From the NCBI GenBank assembly GCA_040755195.1, contig JBFMBL010000002.1, positions 31,747 to 95,746 on the forward strand: DNA of 64,000 nucleotides. Direction: 5' to 3'. The position numbers and the translations under genes were made by a program. This stretch comes from SURF-55 sp040755195. Its GTDB lineage: Bacteria; Bacillota; Desulfotomaculia; Desulfotomaculales; Ammonificaceae. The notes below the pieces were generated by a model, which saw only the letters and a program-made list of their open reading frames with translations, did no database searches and was not told the DNA's origin. This document shows positions 32,960-42,454 of the stretch, piece by piece; within the stretch, counting starts at the first letter, position 1, and every line of letters starts with the position of its first letter.

Positions 32960-33583
32960 ATGGCTACATTACTCTACGTTCAGGCTAATCCCAAGCCGGT
33001 CGAATTCTCAAAAAGCCTGACGGTAGCGCGCGAGTTCATGTCCGCTTACAAGGAAGCTCATCCTGAAGATAAAATCGCGACAGTGGATGTATACAACGGC
33101 AACGTCCCTTTGCTGGACTGGGATTGCATACAGGCGAAGTTCAAGCCGCCGCAGGTCCCGCTGACGGAAACGGAACAAAAAAAGCTTGCCGCCCTTGATA
33201 CTTACGCCGACCAATTCGTCGCGGCCGATAAATACGTGTTCGTGACCCCGTTGTGGAATTTAGGACTGCCCCCGATGATGAAGGCTTACATCGACGCCAT
33301 TATGGCCGTAGGAAAGACTTTTCGTTATACCGAAAAGGGGCCTGTGGGCCTGCTCCAGAATAAGAAAGCCGTACATATACATTCCCGGGGCGGGATATAC
33401 AGCGTGCCGCCCATGAATGAATTAGACTTCGGGGATCGTTATATTCAGACTGTTTTCAGGTTTATAGGCGTATCCGAGGTACATTCAATCATCTGCGAAG
33501 GTCACGAATACATGCCGGATAAGGCCGGGGACATACTGAACGCCGCGATCACGCAGGCCAGGGAACTCGCCCGTACCTTCTGA
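32960..33583 (+). CDS. azoR: FMN-dependent NADH:azoreductase / NAD(P)H:quinone oxidoreductase family
   Basis: 207 residues, GGAGG ribosome site. Flavodoxin-like fold of the AzoR/AcpD family: LLYVQANPKP...SKSLTVAREFMSAY (phosphate loop), TPLWNLGLPPMMKAYIDAIMAVGKTFRYTEKGPVGLL (FMN/substrate loop), HSRGGIY. Reduces quinones or azo compounds with NADH through FMN. Monocistronic, ending in a terminator. Confidence 0.85.
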   Translation: MATLLYVQANPKPVEFSKSLTVAREFMSAYKEAHPEDKIATVDVYNGNVPLLDWDCIQAKFKPPQVPLTETEQKKLAALDTYADQFVAADKYVFVTPLWNLGLPPMMKAYIDAIMAVGKTFRYTEKGPVGLLQNKKAVHIHSRGGIYSVPPMNELDFGDRYIQTVFRFIGVSEVHSIICEGHEYMPDKAGDILNAAITQARELARTF

Positions 33584-33625
33584 TTATTACAAGCCCGCCA
33601 AATTTCGCCCCGTTTAACGACACTT

Positions 33626-33667
33626 TCCGGGCTGCATCCGGCTTCTGCCGGGTCCCCGGATTTTTTT
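33626..33667 (+). terminator. Terminator of the azoreductase gene
   Basis: Nested stem TCCGGG / CCCGGA around CCGGC-TTCT-GCCGG, followed by seven T. Confidence 0.8.
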
Positions 33668-33816
33668 ATGCTTTTATGCCTTGACTGTGCAAAATAAGAG
33701 ATGAGGCATCAAGGTTACCCTCTTATGAGATTTCTCTTTCGGAGGTCAAACGGCAGAAGCTTCGAAAATGTCTGATGCAAGTCGCGCGATCTTTACGGTT
33801 TATTAACAATTAATGA

Positions 33817-33857
33817 CTTTGAACTTCAAAACTTTGAACGTTGAACTTTGAACGATT
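33817..33857. repeat. Heptad array upstream of ku
   Basis: Degenerate 7-mers of type TTTGAAC / GTTGAAC in tandem, ending about 20 bp before the ku ribosome site (AAGGAGG). The stretch 33668-33816 before it holds nothing I recognise. Confidence 0.65.
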
Positions 33858-33872
33858 TTAAGGAGGTCTCCT

Positions 33873-34673
33873 ATGCGACCCATCTGGAAAGGCGCCGTCA
33901 CTTTCGGGTTGGTTTACATCCCGGTGAAGGTCTACGCCGCAACCGAGCAAAAAGATGTTAAATTTCATCAGCTTCATTCGGCATGCCGGACGCCGATACG
34001 CTACCGGTACTACTGCCCCAACTGCGAAACGGATGTCAAATCGGAAGACCTGGTGCGCGGCTATGAGTACGAAAAAGGACGTTACGTGGTCCTTACTGAT
34101 GAAGAGCTTGAACAGTTACACGGCCAGGAGACGCGCAACGTGACCCTGCTCGATTTCGTCGGGAGGGCCGAAGTCAGCCCGCTCTATTACCAGAAGACCT
34201 ATTATCTTGCACCGACCGAAGGCGGTGAACGGGTTTACGAATTGTTGCGGCAGGCGATGGAAAAAACCGAAAAGGCGGCTGTCGGCCGTGTGGCGATCCG
34301 GACCAAACAGTCGCCGGCGATGCTCTGGCCGAGCGGCCGGGCGTTGATCATGAGCACGCTCCACTACCCTGACGAGGTAAGGTCCGCGGTAGCCCTGCCG
34401 GAATTGAATCGAGACATTCAGGTTCACGAAAACGAACTCAGAATGGCCGAGAGTCTGATTGCGAATCTTACCGCCCCCTTTGATCCTGAGAAGTACCGGG
34501 ACGAATACCGGGAAACGCTTCTTTCGGCCATCCAGAAGAAAATCGCGGGCGAGGAGGTGGCTGTTCCCCAACCGCGCGCGGAAAAGGTCGTGGACCTGAT
34601 GGAAGCGCTAAAACAAAGCATCGAACTGGCAAAGAAAGAACGGGGCGCCAAACGAAGGGGAACAGGGGCGTGA
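33873..34673 (+). CDS. ku: Ku protein, bacterial NHEJ
   Basis: 266 residues, AAGGAGG ribosome site. Bacterial Ku core from the first residue (MRPIWKGAVTFGLVYIPVKVYAATEQKDVKFHQLH) with the RYKYxC-type zinc-knuckle-like segment (CRTPIRYRYYCPNCE) and the KGYEY..GRYVVLTDEEL motif. Binds double-strand DNA ends and recruits LigD. The stop overlaps the ligase start (GTGA). Confidence 0.92.
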   Translation: MRPIWKGAVTFGLVYIPVKVYAATEQKDVKFHQLHSACRTPIRYRYYCPNCETDVKSEDLVRGYEYEKGRYVVLTDEELEQLHGQETRNVTLLDFVGRAEVSPLYYQKTYYLAPTEGGERVYELLRQAMEKTEKAAVGRVAIRTKQSPAMLWPSGRALIMSTLHYPDEVRSAVALPELNRDIQVHENELRMAESLIANLTAPFDPEKYRDEYRETLLSAIQKKIAGEEVAVPQPRAEKVVDLMEALKQSIELAKKERGAKRRGTGA

Positions 34674-35605
34674 CGCTGCCCCTTTTGCGCCCGATGCTGG
34701 CCGTTGCCGCCCGGCCGTTTTCCGACGCGGATTACATCTTCGAGGTCAAATGGGACGGCTACCGCTGTCTCGCTTACCTTGAGCAGGGCACGGTGCTGCG
34801 TTCGCGAAACCTGCTGGATTTAACCCCTACCTTCATTGAACTTTCCGCTATCCACGAACACGTTGATGACCTGCCGGTTGTCATAGACGGAGAAATCGTG
34901 GTTTTCGCGGATGGAAGGCCGGACTTCGGTTTGCTCCAGTCGCGCGGCCGACTTTCGGACAGCAAGCGGATCGCGGCAGCCTTAAGGGCGAATCCGGCCG
35001 TGTTTGTAGCGTTCGACCTGCTTTACCGCCGCGGCCGGGCGGTTCTTTCCGAGCCGCTTAAACGCCGGCGTGAATGGCTAAAGGAAGTCGTCCGGCCTGC
35101 TCCGGACATTATTGTTGCAGACTACATCCCCGGGGACGGGGAGAACCTCTTTGAGGCGTGTAAGAAAAACGGCCTTGAAGGGGTGATGGCCAAGCGGAGC
35201 GACAGCCCCTACATAGCCGGCCGGCGATCCCCTTTCTGGAAGAAGATACGCGCCTGGAAGAGCGCCGATCTTGTGATCTGCGCATGGGAGCCGGGCGGCG
35301 GGCCCCGGCGCCTCGGTTCACTTTACGTTGGCGGTTACAGAGAAAATAAGCTTGTTTTTGCCGGTAGGGTGGGCACCGGCTTTGACACCGCCCTGGCACG
35401 GGACCTCCTGGACCTTCTCGCCCGCGTGGCGGCGACGCAGCCCTTGTTTACTTTACCGCGCGGCTATCAGGGCAAGCCCCGATGGGTGGACCCCGTACTG
35501 GTCTGCACCGTCGATTACACGGAGGTTACGCGTGAAGGTTATTTAAGGCATCCCGTCTTCCGGGGTTTGCGCGCGGACAAAAATCCTTTGGAATGCGCGT
35601 GGTAG
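34670..35605 (+). CDS. ligD: ATP-dependent DNA ligase (LigD ligase part)
   Basis: 311 residues, GTG start coupled to ku. Adenylation motif EVKWDGYR with the nucleophile Lys near residue 25, motif VIDGEIVVF, MAKRSDSPY and W-KIRAWK-type motifs, then an OB fold. Lacks the polymerase and phosphoesterase domains of full-length LigD; a separate polymerase gene lies 2.3 kb downstream. Confidence 0.9.
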   Translation: MTLPLLRPMLAVAARPFSDADYIFEVKWDGYRCLAYLEQGTVLRSRNLLDLTPTFIELSAIHEHVDDLPVVIDGEIVVFADGRPDFGLLQSRGRLSDSKRIAAALRANPAVFVAFDLLYRRGRAVLSEPLKRRREWLKEVVRPAPDIIVADYIPGDGENLFEACKKNGLEGVMAKRSDSPYIAGRRSPFWKKIRAWKSADLVICAWEPGGGPRRLGSLYVGGYRENKLVFAGRVGTGFDTALARDLLDLLARVAATQPLFTLPRGYQGKPRWVDPVLVCTVDYTEVTREGYLRHPVFRGLRADKNPLECAW

Positions 35606-35647
35606 ACCGGAAGGATTCATCCGTTTGAGCTTTAACTTCGAACCACT

Positions 35648-36032
35648 TTAGAACCAGTACTCTTCGATCCATCTTGACACCGGCCCCAGATCAAACCTTT
35701 CCGCGCACTTCACCAGATAAGGGATTTGCTGGTGACAGTCGAGCGGGATCGGCTTGGTCAAAACGGGATTAAGGCGGTAATAACGGTTACCGAGAAACTG
35801 CCGGCCGTGAACAACATCGGCATCCACAACGCCATCGGTCAAGACCGTAATTATCGGCAGCGGAGGGCAGGGGTAAAGCATCCAATCGAGGATTCCCCAG
35901 TCTAGTGCCTGCAAAAAGGTCGGCGATTTCAACTAGGTCAGGAAACACGTCGCTCAGCCTTTTTAGGAGAACCGCCGTTAAGGCGCCACGGATTCCGCCG
36001 CCGTCGAAAGTTAATACACGGTATTTAGGCAA
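35648..36032 (-). pseudogene. Decayed patatin-like phospholipase gene
   Basis: The N-terminus from 36032 (MPKYRVLTFDGGGIRGALTAVLLKRL) is the patatin oxyanion-hole motif, but at LFAGT the serine-motif region is missing. The sequence resumes in another frame with a patatin-like C-terminus (LTDGVVDADVVHGRQFLGNRYYRLNP...WIEEYWF). Internal deletion plus frameshift. Confidence 0.8.
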
Positions 36033-36084
36033 GGCACCGACACCCCCGGCAAAGTGGTCTAAGGCGTCTTTGATAGGCTCTCAC

Positions 36085-36118
36085 CTCTAACCTCCCACAT
36101 CGCACCTCTCAAATCGCC
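36085..36118. repeat. Heptad array between patatin remnant and MFS gene
   Basis: Degenerate 7-mers TCTCACC, TCTAACC, TCCCACA, TCGCACC, TCTCAAA in tandem. Confidence 0.55.
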
Positions 36119-36145
36119 GCGCCCGACGACCGGACACCTGAATAG

Positions 36146-37600
36146 TTACCCGGATTTTTTAACAGGAGTATGCTTGATTGTTTCGGGCGGGCTCCCGGCA
36201 GCCGGGCTGTCAGGCTGTGCGCTCACAATCACGTTTCCTCTTGCCAGGGAGGCAAAGATGCCGACAAAACAGGTGGCGGCAAAAACGATAAACGCCGTAT
36301 TCACGCTCTTGACGATTGGGGCCGCATTTGCCGGGCTTAATGGAGCGCCGCCTAAATAAAGATCGATGATCAAAGTCGCAATGGCCATGCTTATCGCCTG
36401 GCCGGTCAGTCTCATGGTGCCGAGGGTTGAAGAAGCCACCCCGTAGAACCTTCTCTCAACCGAACTCATTACCGCGTTGCTGTTCGGCGACGAGAAGAGC
36501 GCGAAGCCCGTCCCCAGCAATATAAGGTTCAGCACCACAAACCAGATAGGCGTTCCCTTGTGCAGGAAACTAAACAGCAACAGCCCGAGGGTGGTCAAGC
36601 CCATCCCCCACGAGGAAACCACCCTGGGCTCCACGCGGTCCGAAAGTACTCCTGCAAAAGGGGAAAGCGAAGCCATAACAACCGGCTGCGCAAGAAGTAT
36701 CAACCCGGCCGTCTGAGATTTGAACCCCAGCACCACCTGCAGGAACAGGGACAGCAGGAAGCTGACAGCGAAGGTTGCGCTGTAATTTATCAGCGCCGCA
36801 AGGTTTGAAAAAAGGAAGGCGACATTTTTGCGGAAAAGCTTGAGGTTTATTATCGGGTATTCCGTCCGTATCTCGTATCCGACGAAAAGAACCATTAACA
36901 CAAAGCCGAGGGTAAGAATGTATTTGGCAACCGCCACCGTGGCGATCGAGGAAAGCCCGTACAATACTGAAACAATGCCGAAGGTATACAGACCGGCCCC
37001 GGACAAGTCGAACTTCTCCCCTTTGGAGCCCGCCCATTCTCCTTTCAACTTCAAGGCAGCGACCGGTACGATAAGTACCGCCATCAGGACGTTAAAATAA
37101 AAGATCGATTGCCACCCCAGGTATTGATTCATCGCGCCGCCCAGAACAGGACCGAGCGAAAGGCCGGTATATACGGTGGCGGTATTAATCCCCAGCACCT
37201 TGCCCCTCTCCTTCGGCGGAAAAACCGAAGTCAGGATAGCCATCCCGGTGCTGAAAACCATGGAGCCGCTGACGCCCTGGACTATTCTGAAAGCGATCAA
37301 GGCCTTGATGGACCAGGCGCTGCCGCAAAGCAAAGAGGCCAGGGAAAAAATCGTAACGCCCGTAATGAACACCTTTTTCCTGCCGAGAATATCGGCAAGT
37401 CTGCCAAAGGGAAGCAGAAAAGCCACGGAAGACAGGAGATAGCTGCTGACGACCCAGCTGAGGAGGATCGCACTTGCGTTAAAATCCTTCCCGATGGACG
37501 GTATGGCCAGGTTAACCGCGCTGCCCATGAACGGCGCCAAAAAAGAGGCCATTGTAACCGTAATTAAGGCATACCTTTTAAGCGATGCGTCTTGGTTCAA
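36146..37600 (-). CDS. MFS exporter, DHA2 (EmrB/QacA) family
   Basis: 484 residues, about 14 TM segments. Motif A in loop 2-3 (GRLADILGRKKVFITG) and motif C (GLSLGPVLGGAMNQYLGWQSIFYFNV) are clear. Drug/proton antiporter family; substrate unknown. Oriented against the NHEJ genes and lying between them, so probably inserted there. Confidence 0.88.
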   Translation of the reverse strand: MNQDASLKRYALITVTMASFLAPFMGSAVNLAIPSIGKDFNASAILLSWVVSSYLLSSVAFLLPFGRLADILGRKKVFITGVTIFSLASLLCGSAWSIKALIAFRIVQGVSGSMVFSTGMAILTSVFPPKERGKVLGINTATVYTGLSLGPVLGGAMNQYLGWQSIFYFNVLMAVLIVPVAALKLKGEWAGSKGEKFDLSGAGLYTFGIVSVLYGLSSIATVAVAKYILTLGFVLMVLFVGYEIRTEYPIINLKLFRKNVAFLFSNLAALINYSATFAVSFLLSLFLQVVLGFKSQTAGLILLAQPVVMASLSPFAGVLSDRVEPRVVSSWGMGLTTLGLLLFSFLHKGTPIWFVVLNLILLGTGFALFSSPNSNAVMSSVERRFYGVASSTLGTMRLTGQAISMAIATLIIDLYLGGAPLSPANAAPIVKSVNTAFIVFAATCFVGIFASLARGNVIVSAQPDSPAAGSPPETIKHTPVKKSG

Positions 37601-37878
37601 GTTCCTCCCCCTATTCTTTATAGATTATTCATAAGACAGGGACCTTTAATTTACGCTTGTCCTTCCATACTATTTTACTCATAGCTACGGATAAAGCCGA
37701 GCTTTATACTCACTATTTACGTGAAATAATTGAAATAATAAGGATGAAATCGGCCGGAAATTGCGAGTTGCTAATTGCAGATCTAACGGAGAAAGCCGGT
37801 TTTACGCTATCAAATGTCGCCTGCTAACTTTTGAACCTTGAACGTTGAACTTTAAACTCAGCCCCATGGAGGACCAAA
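37601..37878. other. Divergent intergenic region with heptad array
   Basis: Promoters for the MFS exporter and the ligD polymerase gene must lie here. At 37829-37856 four tandem heptads (TTTGAAC, CTTGAAC, GTTGAAC, TTTAAAC) match the array before ku. Confidence 0.5.
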
Positions 37879-38772
37879 ATGCCGCAAGTCTTGATCGACG
37901 GAAGGGCACTCGAGCTGAAAAACCTGCAAAAGCAGTATTGGCCCGATGGATTCACCAAGGGAGATCTGCTCCGGTACTACGAAGGGGTGGCGCCTTTCAT
38001 CCTTCCTTACTTGATGGACCGTCCGCTCGTCATGCACCGTTTTCCTGACGGTATAGAGGGAGAAAGCTTTTACCAGAAGGAATGCCCGGATTACGCTCCC
38101 GAATGGGTCCATACAGCAGCCATAGAACACCGGGATGCCGGCAAGGTTGTGAACTATGTCATTGCCGACAACAAGTCGACGCTTCTATGGCTGGTTTCCC
38201 AGGGTTGCATCGAAATCCACGCCTGGCTGGCCACGCACAAGGACATCGTCCGCCCGGACATCGCTGTCCTTGACCTTGACCCGATGCCGGGAGCGCCGTT
38301 CGAGGCGGTAATAGAGGCTGCGATTCTGCTGCGCGAAGCGCTGACACAGTTCGGTTTGTCAGGCTATCCTAAAACCTCCGGAGCAGAAGGACTACACATC
38401 TTTATCCCTATAGAGCGGGAATACACGCACCAGGAAGTGGCGCGGGCCATGGGAGTGATAGCAAAATTTGTGGCCGACGTTTACCCGCAGGCAACAATAG
38501 AACGGGTGGTTGATAAACGGGGTCCCCGTGTCTATCTTGATTTCCTGCAAAACGGCTTCGGCAAAACAATGGCTTTCCCATACAGCGTACGACCTTATCC
38601 TGGGGCTCCGGTATCCGCCCCCTTGGACTGGGTTGAACTTGAACGCCGGGATTTCAAACCCGCCGACTATAATATCCTGACGCTGCCACCCCGCCTCAGG
38701 GACTACGGCGAGGTTTGGAAGGACTTTAGAGGCGGGCGTCAAAACCTTAAACCATTGTTCCAAACCCCTTAA
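37879..38772 (+). CDS. ligD: LigD-type NHEJ polymerase/primase (Pol domain alone)
   Basis: 297 residues, ATGGAGGACC ribosome region. PolDom signatures: KQYWPDGFTKGDLLRYY, catalytic Asp pair in VLDLDPMPGAPF, SGAEGLHIFIPI, and the third Asp region VYLDFLQNGFGKTMAFPYSVRPYPGAPVSAPL. Fills ends during non-homologous joining, preferring ribonucleotides. Stand-alone, as in several Firmicutes with split LigD. Confidence 0.9.
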   Translation: MPQVLIDGRALELKNLQKQYWPDGFTKGDLLRYYEGVAPFILPYLMDRPLVMHRFPDGIEGESFYQKECPDYAPEWVHTAAIEHRDAGKVVNYVIADNKSTLLWLVSQGCIEIHAWLATHKDIVRPDIAVLDLDPMPGAPFEAVIEAAILLREALTQFGLSGYPKTSGAEGLHIFIPIEREYTHQEVARAMGVIAKFVADVYPQATIERVVDKRGPRVYLDFLQNGFGKTMAFPYSVRPYPGAPVSAPLDWVELERRDFKPADYNILTLPPRLRDYGEVWKDFRGGRQNLKPLFQTP

Positions 38773-38877
38773 TAAAGGAAAAATAAGACAAGACAGAGAA
38801 CAAAACGATGTTGATTTACCTGGGCAACAAATGATATTGTAAGCTGGTATACAACAGTATCAAGCGACGGGTAACAG

Positions 38878-40014
38878 ATGGCCATTCGTTTTCAGGTACT
38901 TAAAAAAGAGGGCTCCGCTCGCCTCGGGAAACTCACTACGGCGCACGGGGTGGTTGAGACTCCGGTTTTTATGCCGGTCGGTACTCAAGGAACGGTTAAA
39001 GCGATGGCCCCGGAAGAGCTGCACGCAATCGGCGCCGGTATGGTCCTCGGCAACACCTATCACCTTTACTTAAGGCCCGGTAGTGATGTTGTCCGGGAAG
39101 CCGGAGGCCTGCACCGCTTTATGCACTGGGACGGCCCCATACTTACGGACAGTGGCGGTTACCAGGTCTTCAGCCTTGCCCCTTTGCGGCGCATTACCCC
39201 GGAGGGCGTAATTTTCCGTTCGCACATCGACGGGTCGGAACACCTTTTCACCCCGGAAAAAGTGGTGGCAATTCAGCAAGACCTTGGTTCCGACGTTGCC
39301 ATGGTGCTTGATGAATGCCCTCCCTACCCCTGCCCCCGGGAAAAAGTCCGGGAGGCGGTTGACCGCACGACAGCCTGGGCAAAGCGCTCCCTTCCCGCGG
39401 GGGGAAAAGTAGAACAGGCTGTATTCGGCATCATTCAGGGAGGCGTTTACCGGGATCTGCGGGAGGAAAGCGCGCGGCAACTCGTATCGCTTGGGTTTCC
39501 AGGTTACGCCATCGGCGGCTTAAGCGTGGGAGAACCAAAGGAATTAATGCTGGCCGCCCTGGATTGGACCGTCCCGCTTTTGCCGGAAGACAAGCCGCGC
39601 TATCTTATGGGCGTGGGAGCGCCGGTGGACATTGTAGAGGCTGTCGCACGCGGCGTGGACATGTTCGACTGCGTTTTACCCACCCGGCTTGGGAGACACG
39701 GCGGAGCGCTTACCTATACGGGCAGGCTCAACATCCGCCAGACGCGTTATTCCCGCGACTTCACCCCTCTATTGGAAGGGTGTGATTGCTACGCCTGTCG
39801 CAACTTTACCCGGGCATACGTCCACCACCTCGTACGCGCAGGCGAGATCCTCGGTGTGCGGCTCCTGGTCACGCACAACCTGCGTTTTATTCTGAAACTG
39901 GCGGCCGACATACGCGTAGCGATCAGCATAGGAGAGTTTTCAGCTTTAAGAGAATCATGGCATAAAATGGCACAACCCAAGGAAGACATGGAGTTTTCGG
40001 TTCCCGATTCGTAA
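38878..40014 (+). CDS. tgt: tRNA-guanine transglycosylase
   Basis: 378 residues, full length. Exchanges G34 for preQ1 in GUN tRNAs on the way to queuosine. Catalytic Asp regions LTDSGGYQVFSL and DMFDCVLPTRLGRHG; zinc site CDCYACRNF...H. Usually next to queA; here it heads the yajC-secDF group, a common clostridial order. Confidence 0.95.
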   Translation: MAIRFQVLKKEGSARLGKLTTAHGVVETPVFMPVGTQGTVKAMAPEELHAIGAGMVLGNTYHLYLRPGSDVVREAGGLHRFMHWDGPILTDSGGYQVFSLAPLRRITPEGVIFRSHIDGSEHLFTPEKVVAIQQDLGSDVAMVLDECPPYPCPREKVREAVDRTTAWAKRSLPAGGKVEQAVFGIIQGGVYRDLREESARQLVSLGFPGYAIGGLSVGEPKELMLAALDWTVPLLPEDKPRYLMGVGAPVDIVEAVARGVDMFDCVLPTRLGRHGGALTYTGRLNIRQTRYSRDFTPLLEGCDCYACRNFTRAYVHHLVRAGEILGVRLLVTHNLRFILKLAADIRVAISIGEFSALRESWHKMAQPKEDMEFSVPDS

Positions 40015-40180
40015 CAGCGCGCGTCGAACCTTGGATGCAAAACCGTTCGGCCGTGAGATATCGCTTGTGGAGAGTGAAACACGCACCCCTTCGAACGGCG
40101 CCGGAAGATAAAATTTCCCCTCTTAGAGAGGATTTACGGCGCCAGCCGCGAAGAAAGCTTAAATTGGAAGGAGGGATAAA

Positions 40181-40465
40181 TTGAATCAACAGACGATATC
40201 ATTGGTGTGGGTTGTAGGGCTTTTCGTCCTGCTTTACTTTATGCTTATCCGGCCGCAGCAACAGCGGCAAAAGAAGCATATGGAAATGCTGAGGACGCTG
40301 AAGTCGGACGACCAGGTGATCACCGCGGGCGGGATATACGGCACTGTGGTGAAGATAAAAGATGATTCGGTTATTCTCCGCATCGCGGATAATGTCCGTA
40401 TAGAAATAATGAAGCAGGCGATCTCCCAGGTTATCAAACGGGGCGAGATCAAGGAAAAGGAGTAG
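40181..40465 (+). CDS. yajC: Preprotein translocase subunit YajC
   Basis: 94 residues, TTG start after GGAAGGAGGG. Single TM (about 5-23) with YFMLIRPQQQRQKKHMEML and the DQVITAGGIYGTVVKI domain. Accessory of SecDF. Confidence 0.93.
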   Translation: MNQQTISLVWVVGLFVLLYFMLIRPQQQRQKKHMEMLRTLKSDDQVITAGGIYGTVVKIKDDSVILRIADNVRIEIMKQAISQVIKRGEIKEKE

Positions 40466-40490
40466 CTAAGGGAAGAGGGCGACGCGGAAG

Positions 40491-41150
40491 TTGATTACGC
40501 TCCAGGAGGTCAAGAAAGACCTTACTGTTGAAACCTTCATCCGAAAGGGTAACCAGTTTCTGGGCGAAATGGGTTACACGGAGCACAGCTTTCGTCATGT
40601 CAACCTGGTGGCTACCATTGCTCGAAACATCCTCGAGCGGCTTAATTTCCCCGAACGTGAAGTGGAACTCGCTGCTGTGGCGGGTTATATGCACGATATC
40701 GGAAACGTTGTCAGCAGAAACGACCACGGTATATCCGGGGCGGTGATAGCCTTCCGGATTCTGAGCAATATGGGGATGCCGCCGGATGAGGTTGCCGTTG
40801 TCATTTCGGCTATCGCCAACCACGAGGAGCAATATGGTCAACCAGTAAATAACGTGGCCGCAGCCCTTATCCTGGCCGACAAGTCTGACGTGCACCGGTC
40901 CCGCGTCAGGAACCCCGACCTTTCCACCTTTGATATTCATGACCGGGTGAATTACGCGGCGGAGCATTCTTTTCTCTGGGTAAACGAAGAACGTCGGGTA
41001 ATCACGCTCGAGTTAACGATTGACATTGAAATCTGCCCCGTAATGGAATACTTTGAGATCTTCCTTTCCCGGATGACGCTTTGCCGCCGGGCGGCCAATT
41101 TTTTAAAGGCTAACTTTGAGTTAATGATTAACGGCGCAAAGCTGTTATAG
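40491..41150 (+). CDS. HD-domain phosphohydrolase
   Basis: 219 residues, TTG start. HD metal motif H..HD: RHVNLVATIARNIL, GYMHDIGNVVSRNDHGISGA and ILADKSDVHRSRVR. A conserved neighbour of yajC-secDF in clostridia; substrate not known. Confidence 0.85.
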   Translation: MITLQEVKKDLTVETFIRKGNQFLGEMGYTEHSFRHVNLVATIARNILERLNFPEREVELAAVAGYMHDIGNVVSRNDHGISGAVIAFRILSNMGMPPDEVAVVISAIANHEEQYGQPVNNVAAALILADKSDVHRSRVRNPDLSTFDIHDRVNYAAEHSFLWVNEERRVITLELTIDIEICPVMEYFEIFLSRMTLCRRAANFLKANFELMINGAKLL

Positions 41151-41206
41151 CAGCTGAATTGTGCATGGGACAGGTTATCTAATGATTTCTTGAAGAGGTG
41201 AAATGT

Positions 41207-42439
41207 GTGCGTTGGGATAGTATTGCTAAACTTTTTTTAATTTTAGTGGTTGTCGCGGTGGCGGCATGGTTTGCTGTAAAACCTCCGGTTAAGGGAATAT
41301 CCTGGCTTCCGGTGACGAAGCTGGTAAGGCTGGGTCTTGACCTGAAAGGCGGCGTCCACGTGGTGCTACAGGCGGTCGACACCCCGGAAGCAAAGGCCAC
41401 ACCCCAGGCGGTAAAAGAAGCCATTGCCATCCTTGAAAACCGCATAAACCAGTTCGGGGTGACGGAACCGGTCATCCAGCAGCAGGGTACGCAGCGGGTG
41501 ATAATAGAGCTTGCCGGCGTGAAAAACCCCGATAATGTGGTCGAAACACTCATAAAGCCCGCTTACCTTGAGTTTAAAACCGAGGACGGCAAGGTCATCG
41601 TCACCGGACGCGACCTAAAGGAGGCGCGTGAGGCGGTGGACCCCTCCTCGAACCAGCCGGAGGTAAACCTGACGTTTAATGCGGTGGGGGCCAAGGAGTT
41701 CGGGAAAGCGACCGCTGCCAACGTGGGCCGGACAATTTCCATTTACCTGGATGGGAAGCTGATCCAAAGTCCTAAAGTCGACGAACCTATTCCCAATGGA
41801 CGGGCGAGGATCGCTCCCTACGAATCTCTCGAAGAGGCGCACAGGGTGGCGGTGCTTCTCCAATCGGGCGCCCTGCCGGTGAAATTCAACGTCCTTGAAA
41901 AAAGGGTGGTCGGACCGACCCTCGGCGCCGACTCACTCAACAAATCGATTAAAGCGGGCCTCGTAGGACTAGCGGCCATCGTGCTCTTCATGCTGTTGTA
42001 CTACCGGCTGCCGGGTATGGTCGCCAATGTAAGTCTTGCAATTTACGCCTTGCTGGTGCTCTTAATCTTCACGGCCTTGAAGGTGACCATGACCCTGCCG
42101 GGAATAGCCGGATACGTGCTCGGGCTGGCGGTCGCGGTCGATGCCAACATCATCATCTTCGAGCGTCTTAAGGAAGAGCTTCGAGCCGGAAAGACGCTCC
42201 GGACCGGGATCGATGACGGTTTCAAGCGCGCGTTCGTGGCTATTTTTGACGCCAACCTTACCACGGTGCTTGCCGCTGTAGTCCTTCTGTACTTCGGCAC
42301 CGGACCGATCAGGGGTTTTGCGGTAACCCTGGTTATCGGCATTGCGGTAAGCATGTTCACGGCGATCACGATGACGCGGTGGCTGCTTCACCTGGTGGCA
42401 GCGACCGGCATTAGAAACCCGAAGCTTTACGGGGCTTAA
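41207..42439 (+). CDS. secD: Protein translocase subunit SecD
   Basis: 410 residues from GTG 41207 (AAGAGGTG upstream); a GTG three codons earlier is the alternative. RLGLDLKGGVHVVLQ near the N-terminus, P1 head domain, D-motif GADSLNKSIKAG and the TM5-6 VDANIIIFERLKEELR motif. Uses the proton or sodium gradient to pull substrates across the membrane with SecF. Confidence 0.95.
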   Translation: MRWDSIAKLFLILVVVAVAAWFAVKPPVKGISWLPVTKLVRLGLDLKGGVHVVLQAVDTPEAKATPQAVKEAIAILENRINQFGVTEPVIQQQGTQRVIIELAGVKNPDNVVETLIKPAYLEFKTEDGKVIVTGRDLKEAREAVDPSSNQPEVNLTFNAVGAKEFGKATAANVGRTISIYLDGKLIQSPKVDEPIPNGRARIAPYESLEEAHRVAVLLQSGALPVKFNVLEKRVVGPTLGADSLNKSIKAGLVGLAAIVLFMLLYYRLPGMVANVSLAIYALLVLLIFTALKVTMTLPGIAGYVLGLAVAVDANIIIFERLKEELRAGKTLRTGIDDGFKRAFVAIFDANLTTVLAAVVLLYFGTGPIRGFAVTLVIGIAVSMFTAITMTRWLLHLVAATGIRNPKLYGA

Positions 42440-42454
42440 AGGAGGTAGTCTTTT

